From Sulfitobacter delicatus (GTDB taxonomy: Bacteria > Pseudomonadota > Alphaproteobacteria > Rhodobacterales > Rhodobacteraceae), in contig NZ_FNBP01000001.1 in assembly GCF_900102535.1 (NCBI RefSeq), positions 248,001 to 312,000 on the forward strand: a stretch of 64,000 bases of DNA, in the 5' to 3' direction. A model generated the notes under the pieces. It was not told where the DNA came from. It saw nothing but the letters and a program-made list of their open reading frames with translations, and did not search any database. The translations under genes were made by a program, and so were the position numbers. This document shows, one piece after another, positions 1-8,146 of this stretch (position 1 is the stretch's first letter; each line of letters begins with the position of its first letter).

Positions 1-1185
1 CAGGCCGCGCTTGATGTGCTGGAACGCGTCGCCTGCCCCTCGGCGGGTGCCTGTGGCGGCCAGTTCACCGCCAACACCATGGCCTGTGTGTCGGAAGCCA
101 TCGGCCTCGCGCTGCCGAACTCGTCGGGCATGCCAGCGCCATACGAGAGCCGCGACGCCTATGCCGAAGCCTCGGGGGCTGCGGTGATGAACCTGATCGA
201 GAAGAACATCCGCGCACGTGACATCTGCACCCGCGAAGCCTTTGAGAACGCCGCGCGCATCGTGGCCTGCACCGGGGGCTCGACCAACGCCGGTTTGCAC
301 CTGCCTGCCATGGCGCATGAAGCAGGGATCGAATTCTACCTCGAAGACGTTTGCGAAATCTTCCGCGACACTCCTTACTTCGTCGATATGAAACCGGGCG
401 GCGCCTATGTCGCCAAAGACCTCTATGACGCGGGCGGCGTGCCAGTGGTGATGAAGGAGTTGCGCAAAGCGGGCCTTTTGCACACCGACTGTCTGACCGC
501 CACAGGCCGCTCCATCGGCGAAGAGCTTGACCGCATCGACCGCGAGGCCGACGGCAAGGTGATCCACTCGGTCGCTAATCCAATCAGCAAGACCGGCGGC
601 GTTGTGGGCCTCAAGGGCAACCTCGCCCCCGAAGGCGCCATCGTGAAAATCGCGGGCATGTCGGACGAAGACATCGTATTCACCGGCCCGGCGCTGGTGT
701 TCGAATGCGAGCAGGACGCCTTTGAAGCGGTTCAAAACCGCGCCTACAAGGAAGGCGATGTTTTCGTCATCCGCAACGAAGGCCCCGCAGGCGGCCCCGG
801 CATGCGCGAGATGCTGGCCACGACGGCGGCGCTCTCGGGCCAAGGCATGGGCAAGAAGGTGGCGCTGATCACCGATGGGCGTTTCTCGGGCGCGACACGC
901 GGTTTCTGCGTGGGTCACGTCGGGCCAGAGGCCGCGCATGGCGGGCCGATTGCGTTGTTGAAGAACGGCGACATGATCACGCTCGATGCGATCAAAGGCA
1001 GCATCACCGTGGACCTCACGGATGAGGAACTGGCCGAGCGCCGCACGGGCTGGACCGGGCCGCGCGCCACCAACTACGAAAGCGGCGCGCTTTGGAAATA
1101 TGCCAAGCTCGTCGGCCCCACCTACCTTGGCGCGGTCACGCATCCGGGTGCCAAGGCCGAAACCCATGACTACATGGACCTCTAA
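1..1185 (+). CDS. ilvD: Dihydroxy-acid dehydratase IlvD, 3' part
   Basis: The reading frame is open from base 1 and ends at TAA 1183-1185, so the 5' end lies outside the window; about 394 residues are present. The family is usually about 575 residues, so roughly 180 N-terminal residues are missing. The motif [12 protein letters not shown] near the left edge carries a conserved Fe-S cluster cysteine of the IlvD/Edd family, and [15 protein letters not shown] and [20 protein letters not shown] are typical IlvD core and C-terminal blocks. IlvD dehydrates 2,3-dihydroxy-3-methylvalerate and 2,3-dihydroxyisovalerate in isoleucine and valine synthesis in the cytoplasm. A sugar-acid dehydratase of the same family is the main alternative, but the C-terminal block favours IlvD. 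Confidence 0.93.
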   Translation, partial: QAALDVLERVACPSAGACGGQFTANTMACVSEAIGLALPNSSGMPAPYESRDAYAEASGAAVMNLIEKNIRARDICTREAFENAARIVACTGGSTNAGLHLPAMAHEAGIEFYLEDVCEIFRDTPYFVDMKPGGAYVAKDLYDAGGVPVVMKELRKAGLLHTDCLTATGRSIGEELDRIDREADGKVIHSVANPISKTGGVVGLKGNLAPEGAIVKIAGMSDEDIVFTGPALVFECEQDAFEAVQNRAYKEGDVFVIRNEGPAGGPGMREMLATTAALSGQGMGKKVALITDGRFSGATRGFCVGHVGPEAAHGGPIALLKNGDMITLDAIKGSITVDLTDEELAERRTGWTGPRATNYESGALWKYAKLVGPTYLGAVTHPGAKAETHDYMDL

Positions 1186-1759
1186 GGCCCCCTTCGCGGC
1201 GCTCGCGCTGTTCACCCTGTCTGCCTGCGAAGGCGGACAGGGTTTTTCTCTTGGCGGCAGCGCCGGAGCGGAAAAGCCCCCGCTCTTACAGACCAGCCTT
1301 GCAGGTGGCGCGGTCGAAGTCGTGCCCCCGCAGGGCTATTGCATTGACCGTAAAAGCCTCAAGCGCCACTTTGCCCTGATGGCACGATGTGACGCGCTTG
1401 GCCTGCCCGATGTCGTCACTGCAGCGCCCTTGGGCATTCTGACCCTCTCCCTCGTCGAAGCCGCTCCTGATACGCCCCTGCCGACACCGCAGGACGTGGC
1501 CAAGGCGGTCGGGCTGACGCAGGTTGTGGAAACGGACAGCCGCGACTATACGACGATCTTTGTTGCTGAAGGGCCGGTGCCGGCAGAAGGCATGTCAGGC
1601 CGCCATTGGCGCGGCACGGCGCGGCTGGCTGGGCATGTGGCGAGCGTCACCCTCTATGGCGCGCCGCAAAGCCGTGCGGTGTCGGACGAAGGGCGTAGCT
1701 TGATCGCCGAGCTGATCCGCCAAAGCCGCGCGCGCAGCGAAAGCCAGCCCAACTCCTAA
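1166..1759 (+). CDS. Predicted lipoprotein of unknown function
   Basis: The start ATG at 1166 lies inside the end of ilvD, a 20-base overlap, and gives a 197-residue protein. It begins with a short charged segment, a hydrophobic stretch and a lipobox LSAC (Cys21), so it is probably a lipid-anchored envelope protein. The rest contains [13 protein letters not shown] and a region with sites ATNATF-like only weakly; I recognise no enzyme motif. Proteins of this kind follow other genes in Rhodobacterales genomes, but I cannot name a family. Upstream in-frame starts fall inside ilvD and lack the signal sequence at their N-terminus, so 1166 is preferred. Coupling to ilvD is probably positional, not functional. 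Confidence 0.75.
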   Translation: MTTWTSKAPFAALALFTLSACEGGQGFSLGGSAGAEKPPLLQTSLAGGAVEVVPPQGYCIDRKSLKRHFALMARCDALGLPDVVTAAPLGILTLSLVEAAPDTPLPTPQDVAKAVGLTQVVETDSRDYTTIFVAEGPVPAEGMSGRHWRGTARLAGHVASVTLYGAPQSRAVSDEGRSLIAELIRQSRARSESQPNS

Positions 1760-1874
1760 ACGCAACTGTTTCCAAATCAGCAACACTGCCCGCCTCGCGA
1801 AACAATCGCAGGGCAATTTATTTGAATGAAACCTTCGTCTTGCATAGAGTGCGGGAAACAAGGGGCGCAGCTTC

Positions 1875-2648
1875 ATGGCGAATTTCAGCGGCGGATTTCT
1901 GGAGGGCAGGCTCTATGCCCGCGCGGTCCAACGCTGGGCACGCGCCGCCCGCCGTGCGGCCAGCGCTGATCTGGCAACCCTGCGCCGTCAACGCACCCGC
2001 GCGCGGCTGCTGCGCGCACAGCTTGACCAGTTGATTTACACCGCCGACGAACGGCTCGCGCTGCCGGTGGTCGGCGCCACAGGTTTCCCCAAGCCCCATA
2101 ACGCTGATTGGGCGTGGCGGCCCGAGCTATGGCGCGGCCCATTGGCCGGTCCGGGCATCGCGGCGGTAGAGACCAAGTCAATGCTCGGTAACGAGGCGAC
2201 GCTCTTTCACGACTGCAGCCGCTCAGAGTTGAGCCTACGTCAGCTGCGCAACACGCGCGAGGCCGATCTGGCGCCCTACGGCTTGCAGATGGACGTCTTC
2301 AAGTTCGACGGCTCCTTTCTGTCGCTGGTCATCGACCTGCCGCATGACGCGGTAGCAGGGCTGAAACGACGCCACCTTATTCGCATGGACACCATCGTGC
2401 AGATGGAGCACCCGTTAGAGATGTTCGCCCGGCTCAACATCCGCCACGGCCCCAACACCGAGCAGATTGTGCGCGAACTGCCTGCGGGTGAGGAACAGGT
2501 CAGCATCGAGTTTGATCTGGCCTATACTAAGCTCAACGAAAAACGCATCGAACGCGCTTGGGTCGACCTGATCTTTGAAGGGCCAGATATGAACCAAGTC
2601 GTCCTGCGCGACCTTACCTTCTCGCGCCGTCCGCGCGCCCAGATCTAG
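1875..2648 (+). CDS. Conserved protein of unknown function
   Basis: A 257-residue soluble protein starting at ATG 1875, with AAGGGG about nine bases upstream. The N-terminal 60 residues are very rich in Arg and Ala and probably helical (RWARAARRAASADLATLRRQ). The C-terminal two thirds read as a beta-rich domain with conserved-looking blocks such as LFHDCSRSELSLRQLRNTRE and QMDVFKFDGSFLSLVIDLP. I associate it with a Rhodobacterales-restricted family of unknown function (possibly DUF6478), but this is from memory and not verified. It is followed after 9 bases by another small conserved gene, so the two are probably cotranscribed. Confidence 0.75.
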   Translation: MANFSGGFLEGRLYARAVQRWARAARRAASADLATLRRQRTRARLLRAQLDQLIYTADERLALPVVGATGFPKPHNADWAWRPELWRGPLAGPGIAAVETKSMLGNEATLFHDCSRSELSLRQLRNTREADLAPYGLQMDVFKFDGSFLSLVIDLPHDAVAGLKRRHLIRMDTIVQMEHPLEMFARLNIRHGPNTEQIVRELPAGEEQVSIEFDLAYTKLNEKRIERAWVDLIFEGPDMNQVVLRDLTFSRRPRAQI

Positions 2649-2657
2649 GACCAATAG

Positions 2658-3035
2658 ATGAGCCGTTTCGACCTGACCAAGACCGTCATGCGCCAAGGGG
2701 TTTGGCAGGGTGTCCTGACTGCTCGCTCCGGTGAGGAAGATGCGCCAGAGATCGCCGTCACCCATTTGGGAAATGCCGTCGAAGGGGTCACGGTCACGGC
2801 GCAGGAAGTGGCTGGCCGCTGGGACTTAAACGTGCCGATCCCCGCGGAAGCTGTCGCCGATGGGGTGCAGACGTTGATCATCTCGGACCAGTCCACCGGC
2901 GACCAACTGGGCCATATCACCCTGATCGCTGGCGAGGCGCTTGGCGATGACATCCGCGCCGAGATGGACCTTCTGCGGGCCGAGTTGGACATGCTAAAAC
3001 GCGCTTTCCGGCGGCATTGTCGCGAGACAAGTTAG
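2658..3035 (+). CDS. Conserved small protein of unknown function
   Basis: A 125-residue protein whose start is preceded by AGGA at a suitable distance. It begins with a beta-rich segment (IAVTHLGNAVEGVTVTAQE, WDLNVPIPAEAV, QTLIISDQSTGDQLGHITL) and ends with an acidic then basic helix (IRAEMDLLRAELDMLKRAFRR) that could form a coiled coil. No signal peptide or membrane segment is visible. The 9-base gap to the 257-residue upstream gene suggests a two-gene unit. I do not recognise a function; the composition suggests a small accessory or structural protein. Confidence 0.7.
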   Translation: MSRFDLTKTVMRQGVWQGVLTARSGEEDAPEIAVTHLGNAVEGVTVTAQEVAGRWDLNVPIPAEAVADGVQTLIISDQSTGDQLGHITLIAGEALGDDIRAEMDLLRAELDMLKRAFRRHCRETS

Positions 3036-3053
3036 GAGGCGTAAGCGGCTACC

Positions 3054-3560
3054 TTACTCCGCCTCAAGACGCATCAGAATTTCATCATAGAAAACCCCAT
3101 CTACGCATAGGGCCGCACGATCTGTGGCCCATTGGGTAAATCCGGCCCGCTGGTACAACCGACGCGCGGCTACATTGGTCGAGACAACAGACAGGCGTAT
3201 GGAACGACAATCACGAAACCCTTCGTCGATAGCGGCACTCAGCAGTTGCGACGAAAGCCCGGTGCCTCTCGCGCTTGGCCGCACAAACATGCCCCAGATC
3301 GTGGCAATATGGCGGACCTTTTCGGATTGGCTCTTCAAGATGCCAATAACCCCTTCCAGAGCCCGATCGTCATTGAAACCGCCAAACACTGCGCCAGACT
3401 CTATTCGTTCCGATACGAGCGAAAGTGGCAGCTTGGATTCATCCTCATAAGAAGCGCCGAAAGCTTCAGGATGGCTTTGCAAGCCTTCGAGCCGAATGGC
3501 CTGAAACGCGGCGGCGTCTTCTCCGGTAAGTTTTCGAATATCCATGGAGCTATTCTGCAT
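3054..3560 (-). CDS. GNAT family N-acetyltransferase
   Basis: A GNAT-fold acetyltransferase of about 168 residues that would transfer an acetyl group from acetyl-CoA to an amine; the substrate cannot be told. The acetyl-CoA-binding motif A is visible as MFVRPSARGTGLSSQLLSAA (R/Q-x-x-G-x-G/A type), followed by the typical strand and helix IRLSVVSTNVAARRLYQRAGF. I chose ATG 3560 because GGAA lies upstream; ATG 3545 (MDIRKL) is equally plausible on protein alignment, while the longest start at 3623 adds an unlikely leader that runs to the edge of the upstream terminator. The upstream terminator of ctpA implies its own promoter in about 3561-3630. Confidence 0.85.
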   Translation of the reverse strand: MQNSSMDIRKLTGEDAAAFQAIRLEGLQSHPEAFGASYEDESKLPLSLVSERIESGAVFGGFNDDRALEGVIGILKSQSEKVRHIATIWGMFVRPSARGTGLSSQLLSAAIDEGFRDCRSIRLSVVSTNVAARRLYQRAGFTQWATDRAALCVDGVFYDEILMRLEAE

Positions 3561-3629
3561 ATGCGGTGACAGGTTCCAAGCACAGTGAGCCCCCGCCCTT
3601 CCCTTACTTAAAAGCCATCCCATAAATGC

Positions 3630-3660
3630 AAAAAAAGGCCCCGCTGTCTCCAGCGAGGCC
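3630..3660 (-). terminator. Rho-independent terminator of the gpmI-envC-ctpA operon
   Basis: Read on the minus strand, GGCCTCGCTG pairs with CAGCGGGGCC around a GAGA tetraloop (one mismatch) and is followed at once by seven T residues. It sits 22 bases after the ctpA stop and before the GNAT gene, as expected for an operon end. Confidence 0.9.
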
Positions 3661-3682
3661 CTAATTCCAAACTGCCCGAGGC

Positions 3683-5020
3683 TTACTTCTCGGACCCCAA
3701 GGCCGACAGACCTTTCAGAATGTCAATGGCATAGGCCAGTTGGTAATCCTCCTCGCGCAGTTCTGCCGCCTTGCGGGCCTTCTCGCGGTCCTCTTCGATC
3801 TGCTTGATCTGATCTTCGCTCAGGCTGTCGTTGTTCAGGCTACCGCGCAGATCGGCCTCAGACCGCAGGGGACGGGCGGGCAGGTTCTCGTCCTCTTCAG
3901 TCTCGGGTTTGGTCGGCGGCTGGGCTACAACGATGTCAGGCGAGACGCCAAGCGCTTGGATCGAGCGGCCCGATGGCGTGTAATAACGCGCCGTGGTCAG
4001 GCGCATTGCGCCGTCACCGCGCAGCGGCATCACGGTCTGAACCGAGCCTTTGCCGAAGCTCTTGGTGCCAATCACGATGGCGCGGCGGTGATCTTGCAGG
4101 GCACCGGCCACAATCTCCGAGGCCGAGGCAGAGCCGCCATTGATCAGCACCACAATCGGTTTGCCCATCGACAGATCGCCAGGGGTCGCATTCACCCGGT
4201 CGCCGTCTTCCAGATCACGGCCACGGGTGCTGACGATCTCGCCCTCGTTCAGGAAAGCGTCCGACACGGCAATCGCTTGATTGAGCAGCCCGCCGGGGTT
4301 GTTGCGCATGTCGAGAACGATGCCGTTGATGTTCTCAATACCGCCAGCCGCTTCGATTTGCTCTTCCAGACCTTCCTTCATCTTCGGATAGGTCTGCTCG
4401 TTGAAGGTGGTCAGGCGCAGCACAGCCGTCTCGCCCACGGTCCGCGCCCGCACGGCAGTCAGCTGGATCGTATCGCGCACGATAGAGACGTCGAAAGGCT
4501 CCGGCTCGCCTTCACGCACCACGGTGATCATGATCTCGGACCCGACCGGCCCGCGCATCATCTCGACCGCGTCATCCAGTTGCAGGCCGAGCAGGCTTTC
4601 GCCATCGACATGGGTGATGAAATCACCGGCCTCAATCCCAGCTTCAGCGGCAGGGGTGCCGTCGATAGGCGAGACGACTTTCACAAAGCCCTCTTCCTGC
4701 GTAACTTCGATGCCAAGCCCGCCAAACTCACCACGTGTCTGCTCGCGCATTTTGGCGGCGTCCTTGGGCGAGAGATAGGAAGAGTGCGGATCAAGGGAGG
4801 TCAGCATACCGTTGATCGCCGCTTCGATCAGGTCGCCGGGATCGACTTCTTCGACATATTGGGCGCGGATGCGTTCGAAGATATCGCCAAACAGGTCGAG
4901 CTGTTCATAGACATTGGTGGTCTTCTCGGCCTCTTGCGCCAGCAGCGGGCCAGCGACCTGCGTGGTCGCCACAACCCCTGCCAGCGTGCCTGCCACGGCT
5001 GCCATCACGAATTTCTTCAT
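3683..5020 (-). CDS. ctpA: S41 family C-terminal processing peptidase CtpA
   Basis: A 445-residue periplasmic serine protease that cleaves proteins near their C-terminus. A signal sequence occupies about residues 1-29 (cleavage near LLAQE). A PDZ domain spans about 95-180 (GLGIEVTQEEGF, VSPIDGTPAAEAGIEAGD). The protease core has GGSASASE, with Ser299 the predicted nucleophile, and SFGKGSVQ with Lys324 the general base, 25 residues apart as in the family. The acidic C-terminal tail is typical of alphaproteobacterial CtpA. The start lies 3 bases after the envC-like stop, so the two are cotranscribed. CtpA homologues often degrade murein hydrolases or their activators, which fits the pairing with an EnvC-like protein. 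Confidence 0.95.
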   Translation of the reverse strand: MKKFVMAAVAGTLAGVVATTQVAGPLLAQEAEKTTNVYEQLDLFGDIFERIRAQYVEEVDPGDLIEAAINGMLTSLDPHSSYLSPKDAAKMREQTRGEFGGLGIEVTQEEGFVKVVSPIDGTPAAEAGIEAGDFITHVDGESLLGLQLDDAVEMMRGPVGSEIMITVVREGEPEPFDVSIVRDTIQLTAVRARTVGETAVLRLTTFNEQTYPKMKEGLEEQIEAAGGIENINGIVLDMRNNPGGLLNQAIAVSDAFLNEGEIVSTRGRDLEDGDRVNATPGDLSMGKPIVVLINGGSASASEIVAGALQDHRRAIVIGTKSFGKGSVQTVMPLRGDGAMRLTTARYYTPSGRSIQALGVSPDIVVAQPPTKPETEEDENLPARPLRSEADLRGSLNNDSLSEDQIKQIEEDREKARKAAELREEDYQLAYAIDILKGLSALGSEK

Positions 5021-5023
5021 CTG

Positions 5024-6160
5024 CTATCCATCCTTGTCGGTGCGGAACCAGTCTGCCGGGTCCTGAGGTATGTTCTCTTGTCTGACTTCTATATAGAGCG
5101 TTTCCGTCCGGTCAGCGCCAGTGTCATCACCATTTGGTGACATTGCCGAAGTTGTGCCGTTTTCCGGCCCGCCCATCAACCCAATCGGCGTGCCACCGGC
5201 AATCACCTGCCCGGCATTGCCGTAAACCACGTCGAGCCCGGCCAGCACAAAGAGCGTATCGACCTGCGGCTCGAGGATCACCACATTGCCCAAATCCAAG
5301 AGCGGCCCGACATAGCGGATCGTCGCGGCAGAGGGGCTGGTGACGATGGCACGGGGGCGCGTGGCGAGGATCATGCCGGGGCGCGTGACGCCAGCTGAAT
5401 CGGTTTCGCCTGCTGCGCGCAGCACCAGTCCTTGAGCAGGCAGAGGCAGATCGCCCACCCGTCCGTCTAGGTTGACCGGCGCAGGCTCTACCGCGCCCGT
5501 TGTGATTTCAGACAGCCCACTGGCAAAGCCCTCGAGGGTTTCGGTCGATGCAATGAGGATCGCAGTACGCACCGGATCTTCGGTAAAGCGCAGCGGCAGA
5601 TCGGTGCGATTGGCCATGGCTTGGTTGAGCTCAGTCCGTGCCCGCTGCACTTCGGTCAGCCCTTCTTGCAACCGCTGCGCCGCATCATTCTGCAGGGCGC
5701 GCAGGGTTTTGACGTCTTCGTAATCTTGCCGCAGCGCATCGGCCCGAGCGTTCAGCGCCGGGGTCAGTTCGGCCAGTAACATCCCGGCGCGGGCGGTGCC
5801 CATCGGACCATCGGGATGCAGTAGGACGACCGGCGAGGGATCACCGCCAATGCTCTGCAGCACGCCAAGAAACTGCGCCACCTCGCCTTCACGGGCCTGT
5901 AGTTTCCGGCTAAGCTGGGCTTCGTTAATTGCCGCTTGCCGCAGGCCAGCACGCATCGCCGCCAGCCCGGCCTCAAAGGCCTGAATGGTTTCGGTGAGCG
6001 CTTTCACCCGGTCGCGCGCGCCGTCCGCACTATCAAGCTGGGCCGAAGCCTTTTCCAGTGCGGTCGACGCCGCACGTGCCTGCGCCGCCGCTTCCTCGGC
6101 TTGGGCCTGTGCCATCATCGGCAGACAGGCAAAAAGGACAGCCGCGGCGAAATGCTTCAT
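5024..6160 (-). CDS. envC: EnvC-like murein hydrolase activator (degenerate M23/LytM)
   Basis: A 378-residue exported protein with a signal peptide at about 1-19 (ending MAQAQA), two Ala/Glu-rich coiled-coil stretches at about 20-105 and 145-195, and a C-terminal LytM-like domain at about 225-370. The end LYIEVRQENIPQDPADWF matches the last strand of EnvC/LytM domains, but the metal-binding histidines of active M23 peptidases are absent, as in EnvC, so it is likely an activator of an amidase during cell division and not a hydrolase. Its ATG overlaps the gpmI stop by 4 bases (ATGA), and ctpA follows 3 bases after its stop. The degenerate domain makes the assignment family-level. Confidence 0.85.
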   Translation of the reverse strand: MKHFAAAVLFACLPMMAQAQAEEAAAQARAASTALEKASAQLDSADGARDRVKALTETIQAFEAGLAAMRAGLRQAAINEAQLSRKLQAREGEVAQFLGVLQSIGGDPSPVVLLHPDGPMGTARAGMLLAELTPALNARADALRQDYEDVKTLRALQNDAAQRLQEGLTEVQRARTELNQAMANRTDLPLRFTEDPVRTAILIASTETLEGFASGLSEITTGAVEPAPVNLDGRVGDLPLPAQGLVLRAAGETDSAGVTRPGMILATRPRAIVTSPSAATIRYVGPLLDLGNVVILEPQVDTLFVLAGLDVVYGNAGQVIAGGTPIGLMGGPENGTTSAMSPNGDDTGADRTETLYIEVRQENIPQDPADWFRTDKDG

Positions 6161-7674
6161 GATAGCAGGCTTTTCCCGGTCATCTCATCGGGCTGCGGCA
6201 GCCCCATGAGTTCCAGCACCGTCGGCGCCAGATCGGCCAAGCGCCCATCGCGCAGGCTCGCCCCTGCGGGTGCGCCCACCACCACCACGGGCACGGGGTT
6301 CAGCGTATGCGCCGTATGCGCGCCGCCGGTTTCGGGGTCGAGCATCATCTCGCAGTTGCCGTGATCCGCCGTGACGATCATCGCCCCGCCAGCTTTTTCG
6401 AGCGCCGTCAGCACCCGGCCCAGCCCCGCGTCCACCGCTTCGCAGGCCGCAATCGCCGCCTTCAGATCGCCGGTATGGCCGACCATATCGGGGTTAGCAT
6501 AGTTCACCACGATGAGGTCATAGCCCGCCTCGATAGCGCCGACGAACTGGTCGGTGACCTGCGCGCAGGACATCTCGGGCTGTAAATCATAGGTCGCCAC
6601 GTCCGGCGATTTGGGCATGTTGCGGTCTTCGCCCTCGGCCGGGATTTCGACCCCGCCGTTGAGGAAGAAGGTCACATGCGGATATTTCTCGGTCTCGGCG
6701 AGGCGGAACTGGCGTTTGCCATGCGCAGCCACCCAAGCGCCCAGTGGATTCACGATCTCGGGTTTGGGGTACATCGTGGTCATATAGGAAGCGTGGTCTT
6801 TGGAATATTCTGCCATGCCCATCAGCGCCGCCCACTCGGGGCACGGGCCGGTGTCATAGGCGTCAAAGCTCGGATCGCCCAAGGCCGCCATGATCTCGCG
6901 TGCACGGTCGGCGCGGAAGTTGAGGCAGAAGAGCCCGTCGCCGGATGCCGCGCCTTTGTAACCTTCGATAACCGTTGCGGCGATAAATTCGTCCGTCTCG
7001 CCTCTGTCATAGGCCGCTTGCACCGCTGCTTGGGCGTCAGGGGCAGCGCCACCCTCGCCCCGCAAGATCGCCGCCGACGCTTTGGCCACGCGGTCCCAAC
7101 GGTTGTCCCGGTCCAGCGCGAAATAGCGGCCCGTCACCGTGACGATCCGCGCAGACGTGGGCAGCGCCTTTTCCAACGTCTCGAAATAGCCAAGCGCCGA
7201 AGACGGCGCCACATCTCGCCCGTCCGTTATCGCATGGATCACCACCGGCACCCCTGCGGCGTCAAAAGCACAGGCGGCGGCGATCATATGGCTAAGATGC
7301 CCATGCACCCCGCCGTCCGAGACCACGCCCATCAGATGCGCCGTGCCGCCGGTCTCTTGCAGCTTGGCGATAAAGTCGCGCAGCCGTGCATTTTTGGCAA
7401 AGCTGCGTTCCTCAATTGCCAGATCAATCTGGCCCAAGTCCATCGCCACCACCCGGCCTGCGCCGATATTGGTGTGACCAACCTCGGAATTGCCCATCTG
7501 GCCCCGCGGCAAGCCGACGTCCGGGCCATGTGTGATCAACTGCCCGCTCGAACCGGCCTGCATGATCCGGTCGAAATTTGGCGTCTGTGCCAGCAAAGGC
7601 GCGTTGCCCTCGCGGGTCTCGTTCAGCCCCCAGCCGTCAAGGATGCACAATACCACGGGTTTGGGGGCGCTCAT
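6157..7674 (-). CDS. gpmI: 2,3-bisphosphoglycerate-independent phosphoglycerate mutase
   Basis: A 505-residue cytoplasmic enzyme that interconverts 3- and 2-phosphoglycerate in glycolysis and gluconeogenesis, using two Mn ions. The alkaline-phosphatase-superfamily signature is clear: LCILDGWGLNETREGNAP at the N-terminus (metal Asp), GQMGNSEVGHTNIGAGRV with the phosphorylated Ser63, TDGRDVAPSSALGYF, and VTADHGNCEMM plus GGAHTAHTLNPVPVV near the end. ATG 7674 gives the family start MSAPKPVVLCILDG; the reading frame stays open 47 codons further up without conserved sequence. It heads the gpmI-envC-ctpA operon, an arrangement common in this lineage. Confidence 0.97.
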   Translation of the reverse strand: MSAPKPVVLCILDGWGLNETREGNAPLLAQTPNFDRIMQAGSSGQLITHGPDVGLPRGQMGNSEVGHTNIGAGRVVAMDLGQIDLAIEERSFAKNARLRDFIAKLQETGGTAHLMGVVSDGGVHGHLSHMIAAACAFDAAGVPVVIHAITDGRDVAPSSALGYFETLEKALPTSARIVTVTGRYFALDRDNRWDRVAKASAAILRGEGGAAPDAQAAVQAAYDRGETDEFIAATVIEGYKGAASGDGLFCLNFRADRAREIMAALGDPSFDAYDTGPCPEWAALMGMAEYSKDHASYMTTMYPKPEIVNPLGAWVAAHGKRQFRLAETEKYPHVTFFLNGGVEIPAEGEDRNMPKSPDVATYDLQPEMSCAQVTDQFVGAIEAGYDLIVVNYANPDMVGHTGDLKAAIAACEAVDAGLGRVLTALEKAGGAMIVTADHGNCEMMLDPETGGAHTAHTLNPVPVVVVGAPAGASLRDGRLADLAPTVLELMGLPQPDEMTGKSLLS

Positions 7675-7841
7675 TGGGACGTCTCTTCTGGCTGCTTCGC
7701 TTTGCGGGTCTTTTACCCCTTGTGGGCTGGCACTTGAACCACTTTGTGCGCCCCCGCCCCATTCCCGCGCAGAGCCCTTGCCCCGCAGGCCCGCTTTGGT
7801 CATAACGAGGGGCAACTTTTGTCTGATCTAAGGACCAGCCC

Positions 7842-8021
7842 ATGACCCTGCCCGCGCCCGAAACCCGCATCGTGAACACTTGGCGTGTGGCCTGTGACGG
7901 CAGCGAAGGCGCGCTTGGCCATCCGCGCGTCTGGCTGCAGATCCCCCAAGATCGCGGCTGGGTCGAATGTGGCTATTGCGACTGCAAATTTGTGCATGCG
8001 GAGTTTGAAGGCAAAGTCTGA
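7842..8021 (+). CDS. Zinc-finger (zf-CHCC) protein
   Basis: A 59-residue protein starting at ATG 7842. The pattern [20 protein letters not shown] followed by [13 protein letters not shown] gives the Cys, His, Cys, Cys ligands of the zf-CHCC domain, the fold of the mitochondrial complex I subunit NDUFS6. In alphaproteobacteria this domain occurs as short stand-alone proteins of unclear role. No signal peptide is visible. It lies alone between gpmI (divergent) and polA. The metal-binding call is firm from the motif; any link to complex I is inference. Confidence 0.88.
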   Translation: MTLPAPETRIVNTWRVACDGSEGALGHPRVWLQIPQDRGWVECGYCDCKFVHAEFEGKV

Positions 8022-8146
8022 GCCTTCCCGACCGACAGTAGCAACAACCGAACCGACGGCACGAAGCTGCCCGCGCGGCGCATTGGCGTCTGGCCGTAGC
8101 GCGTGCTTCGTGGCAAAAGGAACGCCAACCGAAGCGGAGCATCCCC

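Noticed and set aside
3740-5140. 466-codon plus-strand frame across ctpA
   Set aside because: Antisense to a clear CtpA protease; the translated product is compositionally biased.
7675-7841. Possible tRNA or RNA gene in the gpmI to zinc-finger gap
   Set aside because: No cloverleaf, T-loop sequence or acceptor stem could be formed; the gap most likely holds divergent promoters only.
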